Shown: positions 59,563-64,000 of the stretch, one piece after another | How positions within the stretch are numbered: the first letter of the stretch is position 1 | Layout of the letters: each line of letters opens with the position of its first letter | Program-made: the position numbers and the translations under genes | The notes under the pieces: generated by a model | Told to the model about the DNA's origin: nothing | The model's database searches: none | The model's input: only the letters and a program-made list of their open reading frames with translations | Origin: Chlorobaculum limnaeum | GTDB lineage: Bacteria; Bacteroidota; Chlorobiia; Chlorobiales; Chlorobiaceae | NCBI RefSeq assembly: GCF_001747405.1 | Contig: NZ_CP017305.1 | Span: forward strand, 2,650,001-2,714,000 | Direction: 5' to 3' | Length of the DNA stretch: 64,000 nt

Positions 59563-59605
59563 GGAGAATGATGAATGATGAATTGAAGAAAAAGATGAGG
59601 ATGTG

Positions 59606-60001
59606 ATGGGCAATCGGGATGCGGGAAATCGAGAAGCGATGAAGATTACGGAGCGGACGTTCAGGTTTTCTGTCCGGATTGTCAACATTTGCCGTTTTCT
59701 CGAGAAGCAGGGAAGCGTGTCGCGCACACTTGCCGGACAGTTACTGCGTTCAGGTACCTCGATTGGCGCGAATGTTGAAGAGGCGTCGGCGGGGTAAAAC
59801 AGGCCGGATTTTATCTTGAAAATGTCCATCGCCTGCAAAGAGGCTCATGAAACCAATTACTGGCGTCGTCTGCTTATCGCTTCCGACATCGTTCAGGAGG
59901 GCATAATCGGCGATCTGGTCAAGGAGTCGGATGAACTGCTTCGCATTCTGTCCTCCATAGTGAAGTCATCCAGAACCGGCAAAATCGACCCCGAAACCTG
60001 A
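59606..60001 (+). pseudogene. Four-helix-bundle (S23/IVP-type) protein gene broken by a stop codon
   Basis: The frame reads KITERTFRFSVRIVNICRFL, LRSGTSIGANVEEASAG, then TAA at 59795-59797, and continues in the same frame as NRPDFILKMSIACKEAHETN with YWRRLLIASDIV. This is the four-helix-bundle family found inside 23S rRNA intervening sequences and as free genes, normally about 120 residues. Only the stop separates the halves, where the family usually has Gln, so one C-to-T change (CAA to TAA) would explain it. The lesion is in helix 2, so the short product should not fold. Confidence 0.78.
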
Positions 60002-60057
60002 TCTCAAAATAACGTCCGCCCCCTCTTCAATTCTCAATTCATAATTCATAATTACCC

Positions 60058-60573
60058 CTACCGGTACACCGACTCGATCTTCACCCTGGCGGTGCCTTTG
60101 CCGTAGAAGCCGAGCCGTTTGGCGGCTTCCATGCTCAGATCGATCACCCGGCCATCGACGAAGGGGCCGCGGTCGTTGACCCTCACGACGATCGATGCGT
60201 TGTTTTCGAGGTTGGTGACTCTCACGATCATCGGCAGGGGCAGGTATTTGTGGGCGGCGCTGGGCAGATTTGGGTCGAACGTTTCGCCGTAGGCCGTGGG
60301 CTGTCCGTTATGCTGGTCGAGCGTCTCCTGGCCGTACCACGAGGCGAGGCCTGTCTCCTCGTAGGCATAGACCTGGTCGAAGCTCATGGGCACATAGAGC
60401 CGCCCGTCGATGAGGTAGGGATTATTCTTGAGTTTGCCCAGCCGGTATGCCTCTTCCGGCGATATTCGCTGTTGGCCGCGTGACGTGGTCGTTGTGCCCT
60501 TGTACGTCGAACAGGCCTGAAGCGACAGGAGCAGAAGCAACAGCAGGACGGGTATTCTCTTGTACTTGATCAT
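60058..60573 (-). CDS. rlpA: RlpA-family septal ring lytic transglycosylase lipoprotein
   Basis: A 171-residue lipoprotein: IKYKRIPVLLLLLLLSLQAC gives a lipobox at Cys21. The mature part has the double-psi beta-barrel of RlpA: TGLASWYGQETLDQHNGQPT, YGETFDPN, then IVVRVNDRGPFVDGRVIDLS and ending AKRLGFYGKGTARVKI. RlpA proteins cleave glycan strands lacking stem peptides. No C-terminal SPOR domain is present, unlike the Pseudomonas protein. Start ATG 60573; the upstream in-frame start adds nothing family-like. Confidence 0.87.
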   Translation of the reverse strand: MIKYKRIPVLLLLLLLSLQACSTYKGTTTTSRGQQRISPEEAYRLGKLKNNPYLIDGRLYVPMSFDQVYAYEETGLASWYGQETLDQHNGQPTAYGETFDPNLPSAAHKYLPLPMIVRVTNLENNASIVVRVNDRGPFVDGRVIDLSMEAAKRLGFYGKGTARVKIESVYR

Positions 60574-60758
60574 GGCGTATCTCCGGTAATCGGGGAGCTG
60601 CATATCGACATGGTAGCGCTATCCTTTGAATAAAAAAATAGCTATTTCGACTGAATATTCCTGAGTCCCTTGTATATTTCCTGAATCAAAATTTTCTGCC
60701 ATATGTCTGCAAACGCTTTTGCCGCAGATAGTTATGCAGTGAACAGCACTCTTGCCGA

Positions 60759-61547
60759 ATGACGAATCGGGTTTCACATGAGTCGCCACAGAGACGTTTG
60801 ACGGGAGTCGTGATCCTTCATGGATTTACAGCGAACCTCGAAAGCGTCCGGGAGCTTTTTGGCCCGCTTGGGCGCTTCGATCTCAAGATTGCCTCGCCAT
60901 TGTTACGCGGTCATGGCGCATCTTCGCCGAATGAGCTGCGCGGCGTGACCTGGACGGAGTGGCTCGAAGACGCCGAGCGGGCGCTCGAAACGCTGACCGG
61001 CATCGACGGCAAAGCGGTTGTCATCGGCCACAGCATGGGCGCGCTGCTCGCCATGCAGCTTGCCGCGCGCCGTCCGGAGCTGGTCGATTCGCTCGTGCTC
61101 GCCACGCCGCCGGTCAGGCTGACCTCGCTGCTCGGCCCCGGACGGCCACTCAACTTCCTCGCTCCGCTCATCAGCCATTTTGTTGACCGATGGAACATGG
61201 ATACGAAATTTGCCGATCCCGGCAATGCCATCATGCCGAAGCAGTATGACTGGTCGCCAACAAAGACCATTCTGTCGATGTTCGACCTCTTGCAGGAGAC
61301 GCTCCGGATCGCCGGCAGCGTCCACGTCCCGGCGCTGATTCTGCATTGCCGGAACGAAAGCATCGTGCTTCCCCAAAGCGCCGAGATTCTCTTGCGCTCT
61401 CTCGGGACGCCGCCGGAGAAGAAGTCCATCGTCTGGTTCGAAAAAACCGATCACCAGATTTTCTGCGATTGTGAACGCAAAGCGGCCGTCGATGCCGCCG
61501 TCCGGTTTGTCGCTGACCGTTTGAACCATAAACCACTCAACCCGTAA
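60759..61547 (+). CDS. Alpha/beta hydrolase, carboxylesterase/monoacylglycerol lipase-like
   Basis: A 262-residue cytosolic hydrolase of the Est30/monoacylglycerol-lipase kind. It has VVILHGFTANLESVRELFG (oxyanion hole), SPLLRGHGAS, the nucleophile elbow VVIGHSMGALLAMQ, a probable acid residue near LHCRNESIVLP and the His in FEKTDHQIFCD. The PagL-like gene begins four bases later, so the two are probably cotranscribed. Confidence 0.82.
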   Translation: MTNRVSHESPQRRLTGVVILHGFTANLESVRELFGPLGRFDLKIASPLLRGHGASSPNELRGVTWTEWLEDAERALETLTGIDGKAVVIGHSMGALLAMQLAARRPELVDSLVLATPPVRLTSLLGPGRPLNFLAPLISHFVDRWNMDTKFADPGNAIMPKQYDWSPTKTILSMFDLLQETLRIAGSVHVPALILHCRNESIVLPQSAEILLRSLGTPPEKKSIVWFEKTDHQIFCDCERKAAVDAAVRFVADRLNHKPLNP

Positions 61548-61551
61548 CATC

Positions 61552-62148
61552 ATGAAAAAACAGTTGTCCGGCCTGTTCAAAACGCTGCTGCTCGCCTGCG
61601 TTTTCATTCCGGGAAGGCTCGATGCCGCAACCCCAGACCAGCACGAGGGCGTGCATCTCGATGAAATCGCCATCGGCTCCGGTTACGCATGGGGGCATAT
61701 GAAGTTCACCGAAGCGGATTTCCAGGCGGTTCCGCTCTTTGCGCGTTTCGGCTTCGACATCAACTCCGTGTTCGGCATGAGCGAGAGCAAAGGCACGCTC
61801 CAGCTTGCGCTCGAACCATTCTGCAATCCCGTCACCGAACCCGAATCGGGAGTCGAAACCGGCCTGAACGTCTTCTTCCGCTATCTCCACCCGGTCGCGC
61901 CGTCGGTGAAGCTGGTCGGCGAGATCGGCTCCGGGCCGATGTACCTGAGCATCGACAGCAAGGAGCAGGGTGACGCCGGATTCAACTTCCTGAACCAGTT
62001 CGGCCTCGGCGCGCAGGTCGCCGTTTCCGGTAACAGCGCCATCACCGTTGGCTACCGCTTCCGCCACCTTTCGAACGCGGGCACCAGCGAGCCGAACCGC
62101 GGCATCAACAGCAACGCGGTGGTGCTGAGCTATTCGCTGCTCTACTGA
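61552..62148 (+). CDS. PagL-like lipid A 3-O-deacylase
   Basis: A 198-residue outer-membrane beta-barrel candidate. A signal peptide (MKKQLSGLFKTLLLACVFIP, cut after LDA) is followed by alternating strands. The PagL active-site pattern is present near the C terminus: GYRFRHLSNAGTSEPNRGIN (His and Ser of the catalytic set), and the protein ends in an aromatic residue (SYSLLY) as barrels do. PagL trims the 3-linked acyl chain of lipid A. It follows the hydrolase gene with four bases between. Confidence 0.82.
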   Translation: MKKQLSGLFKTLLLACVFIPGRLDAATPDQHEGVHLDEIAIGSGYAWGHMKFTEADFQAVPLFARFGFDINSVFGMSESKGTLQLALEPFCNPVTEPESGVETGLNVFFRYLHPVAPSVKLVGEIGSGPMYLSIDSKEQGDAGFNFLNQFGLGAQVAVSGNSAITVGYRFRHLSNAGTSEPNRGINSNAVVLSYSLLY

Positions 62149-62186
62149 CGAAGCCACGCGAACCGTTCCGCAACCGGAGCATCGCC

Positions 62187-62840
62187 ATGCGCATCGTTGA
62201 CCTGAGCCATCCGGTTTCGCCCGAAATGCCGCTCTGGCCGGGAACGCCCCGGCCGGAGTTTTCCGATCTCTGCACGGTCGGGCGCGACGGCTTTGGCGAG
62301 CGCTGGCTGCAACTCTCCTCCCACACTGGCACCCACATCGATGCTCCGGCGCACCTCTTCGAGGGTGCGGCCACGCTCGACCAGCTCGATGCCAGGCGCT
62401 TCGTTGGCAAGGCGATGCTGCTCGACTTCACGGACTCGCGCCACGAGACGATCTCGCTCGACGAGCTGGTTGAGTTCCGGACGCAAATCGAACAAGCTGA
62501 ATTCCTGCTGCTGCATACCGGCTGGAGCCGGTTCTGGGGAAGCGATGCCTACAACCGCGATTATCCGGTGCTTTCGCCAGATGCGGCGGAGTGGCTCTGC
62601 GGAATGGGCATGAAAGGGATCGGCATCGACGCGCCGTCGTTCGACGCCGCAGACTCCAGGGAGCTGCCGGTGCACCGTTGCCTGCTCGGCGCGGGCCTCA
62701 TTCTCATCGAAAATCTCACTGCGCTGGAGTCTCTTGGCGACAGCGATTTTCTCCTTTCCGCGCTGCCGCTGCCCATTTCCGGCGCGGAAGCATGCCCCGT
62801 TCGGGCGGTCGCCGTAATTCCTTCTTTCGATACCGAATAG
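62187..62840 (+). CDS. Cyclase-family metal-dependent hydrolase (kynurenine formamidase-like)
   Basis: A 217-residue protein of the cyclase/KynB family. It has DLSHPVSPEMPLWPG near its start and the metal-binding motif SSHTGTHIDAPAHLF (HxGTHxDxPxH) at about residues 48-62, then GIGIDAPSFDAADS in the second half. Members hydrolyse formamides or related cyclic amides with zinc or manganese. No tryptophan-degradation genes are near, so kynurenine formamidase function is unproven. Confidence 0.8.
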   Translation: MRIVDLSHPVSPEMPLWPGTPRPEFSDLCTVGRDGFGERWLQLSSHTGTHIDAPAHLFEGAATLDQLDARRFVGKAMLLDFTDSRHETISLDELVEFRTQIEQAEFLLLHTGWSRFWGSDAYNRDYPVLSPDAAEWLCGMGMKGIGIDAPSFDAADSRELPVHRCLLGAGLILIENLTALESLGDSDFLLSALPLPISGAEACPVRAVAVIPSFDTE

Positions 62841-62935
62841 ACGATTCAGCTTGTCATTTCGACAGGATGGCGTTAGCTTGCGAAAAAATCAACGGATGGC
62901 GCGACCCGCATCCTGTCACTGAAAGTTCACGAGTT

Positions 62936-63604
62936 ATGGACGCCACAGAGCAGAGAACATTCTCATCCATTGCCAGCAAGGTGCTTATGGCGCTGGCTGG
63001 AGTATTTCTGCTCGTGTTCCTCGCGGTGCATCTCGGCATCAACATGCTGCTGCTGGTTGATGATGGCGGCAAGGCTTTTTCAGCGGCGGCGGGCTTTATG
63101 GGCACCCATCCGGTGATCCGTATTTTCGAGCTTGCGCTCTTTGGCGGCATCCTGCTGCACATCGCCTTCGGGGTAGCCGTCAGCATCCGGAACCGCATGT
63201 CGCGTCCGATCCGCTACCAGCACCAGAGCCGTTCCGAAACCTCGCCGTTTTCAAAGTACATGCTGCACAGCGGCATGATCGTGCTGCTCTTTCTGGCGCT
63301 TCATTTCGTCGATTTCTACTTCATCAAGATCGGCATTACCGCGCCGCCGCCAGGCGTCGAGCGTCACGATTTTTACAGCCGCGCGGTGCTGCTGTTTTCC
63401 GACCAGACCTATTCAGCGATCTATCTGGTTTCGCTTCTTGCGCTCGGATTTCACCTGAACCACGCCCTTCAGGCCGCCATGCAGACGCTTGGCCTGAACC
63501 ATCCCCGATTCACGCCGCTCATCAAGGCGGCAAGCGCGCTGTATGCGATGATCATTGCCGGGGGGTTCATGGCGATTCCGCTGCGCTTCACCCTGTTCAA
63601 CTAA
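62936..63604 (+). CDS. Succinate dehydrogenase/fumarate reductase cytochrome b subunit
   Basis: A 222-residue membrane subunit with five hydrophobic helices, of the b558 (Bacteroidetes/Wolinella-like) type. Haem-ligand histidines are expected in [37 protein letters not shown] and [12 protein letters not shown]. The flavoprotein gene follows after 28 bases. In a green sulfur bacterium this complex serves fumarate reduction in the reductive TCA cycle. Confidence 0.88.
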   Translation: MDATEQRTFSSIASKVLMALAGVFLLVFLAVHLGINMLLLVDDGGKAFSAAAGFMGTHPVIRIFELALFGGILLHIAFGVAVSIRNRMSRPIRYQHQSRSETSPFSKYMLHSGMIVLLFLALHFVDFYFIKIGITAPPPGVERHDFYSRAVLLFSDQTYSAIYLVSLLALGFHLNHALQAAMQTLGLNHPRFTPLIKAASALYAMIIAGGFMAIPLRFTLFN

Positions 63605-63632
63605 CGCCGGGCCGTATGGAGATCGAGTGCCG

Positions 63633-64000
63633 ATGATCAAACTCAACGCAAACGCGCCGAATGCGCCGCTTGCCGACCAGTGGGACGCCTACAAGGCAAG
63701 CTGCAAGCTGGTCAATCCGAACAACAAGCGCAAGCTCGACATCATCGTGGTGGGCACGGGGCTGGCGGGCGCTTCGGCGGCGGCTACGCTCGGCCAGCTC
63801 GGCTACAACGTCAAGTCCTTCTGCTACCAGGACACCCCGCGCCGGGCGCACAGCATCGCCGCGCAGGGCGGCATCAACGCCGCCAAGAACTACCAGAACG
63901 ACGGCGACAACGTCTACCGGCTCTTTTACGACACCATCAAGGGGGGCGACTACCGTTCGCGCGAATCGAACGTCTATCGCCTCGCATCGATAAGCCCTGA
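63633..64000 (+). CDS. sdhA: Succinate dehydrogenase/fumarate reductase flavoprotein subunit (partial)
   Basis: The frame starts at ATG 63633 and runs off the right edge, giving about 122 residues. The FAD-binding Rossmann motif is clear: [20 protein letters not shown], then the His-FAD segment [20 protein letters not shown] with the histidine that binds FAD covalently in the family, and [20 protein letters not shown]. The long lead ([20 protein letters not shown]) is typical of the b558-type SdhA. Confidence 0.93.
   Translation, partial: MIKLNANAPNAPLADQWDAYKASCKLVNPNNKRKLDIIVVGTGLAGASAAATLGQLGYNVKSFCYQDTPRRAHSIAAQGGINAAKNYQNDGDNVYRLFYDTIKGGDYRSRESNVYRLASISP

Overview
The window reads as chromosomal DNA of a green sulfur bacterium (Chlorobiaceae, most like Chlorobaculum). 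The grounds are the bchB-bchN pair of the dark protochlorophyllide reductase at the left edge, protein sequences that read like Chlorobaculum orthologues from memory (no search was run), a fairly GC-rich background, and a succinate dehydrogenase/fumarate reductase locus at the right edge as expected for a reductive TCA cycle organism.

Layout. 1-4.4 kb, minus strand: bchB (partial), bchN, a small thiamine-binding-like protein, purA, engB. 4.5-7.3 kb, minus strand: a visibly AT-rich insert with a reverse transcriptase gene and a DnaQ-like 3'-5' exonuclease gene, next to an intact RHH/RelE toxin-antitoxin pair. 7.5-13.4 kb: a VWA-domain exported protein, a small unknown protein, decayed coding sequence, cysS, a mannose-1-phosphate guanylyltransferase gene and rsmG. 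13.5-33.4 kb, minus strand: one long ribosomal supercluster (str, S10, spc and alpha operons joined), from rpsL down to rplQ, with tuf, fusA, secY, map, infA and rpoA. A tRNA-Gly(UCC) gene lies inside it between rplN and rplX, and an intrinsic terminator-like hairpin lies between tuf and rpsJ. 33.8-40 kb: an Sfp-type phosphopantetheinyl transferase, a TetR regulator with a promoter-overlapping operator and its tandem flavodoxin-fold partner, a broken darTG toxin-antitoxin locus, two lipoproteins and a HIT protein. 40.2-42.6 kb: feoAB. 43-47.5 kb: topA and an AMIN-domain cell-wall amidase. 47.5-54.4 kb: a complete biotin operon birA-bioB-bioF-bioG-bioC-bioD-bioA in which every junction is a 4-base ATGA overlap, preceded by a clear BirA operator. 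54.4-64 kb: a membrane protein, a PHP protein, a Ca2+/cation antiporter, a CsgG-like protein, a GNAT enzyme, a SEC-C protein, a four-helix-bundle pseudogene, RlpA, an alpha/beta hydrolase, a PagL-like deacylase, a cyclase-family hydrolase, the SDH cytochrome b subunit and the start of the flavoprotein subunit.

The genes least like ordinary housekeeping are the exonuclease-reverse transcriptase pair (a possible anti-phage module of the unknown-group/DRT kind, subtype not assignable by eye) and the decayed darTG locus with a further protein fragment beside it, which looks like the remains of a second defence locus. The biotin operon is complete and has a readable regulatory circuit: BirA, encoded by the first gene, should repress its own operon through the inverted repeat at 47552-47583.
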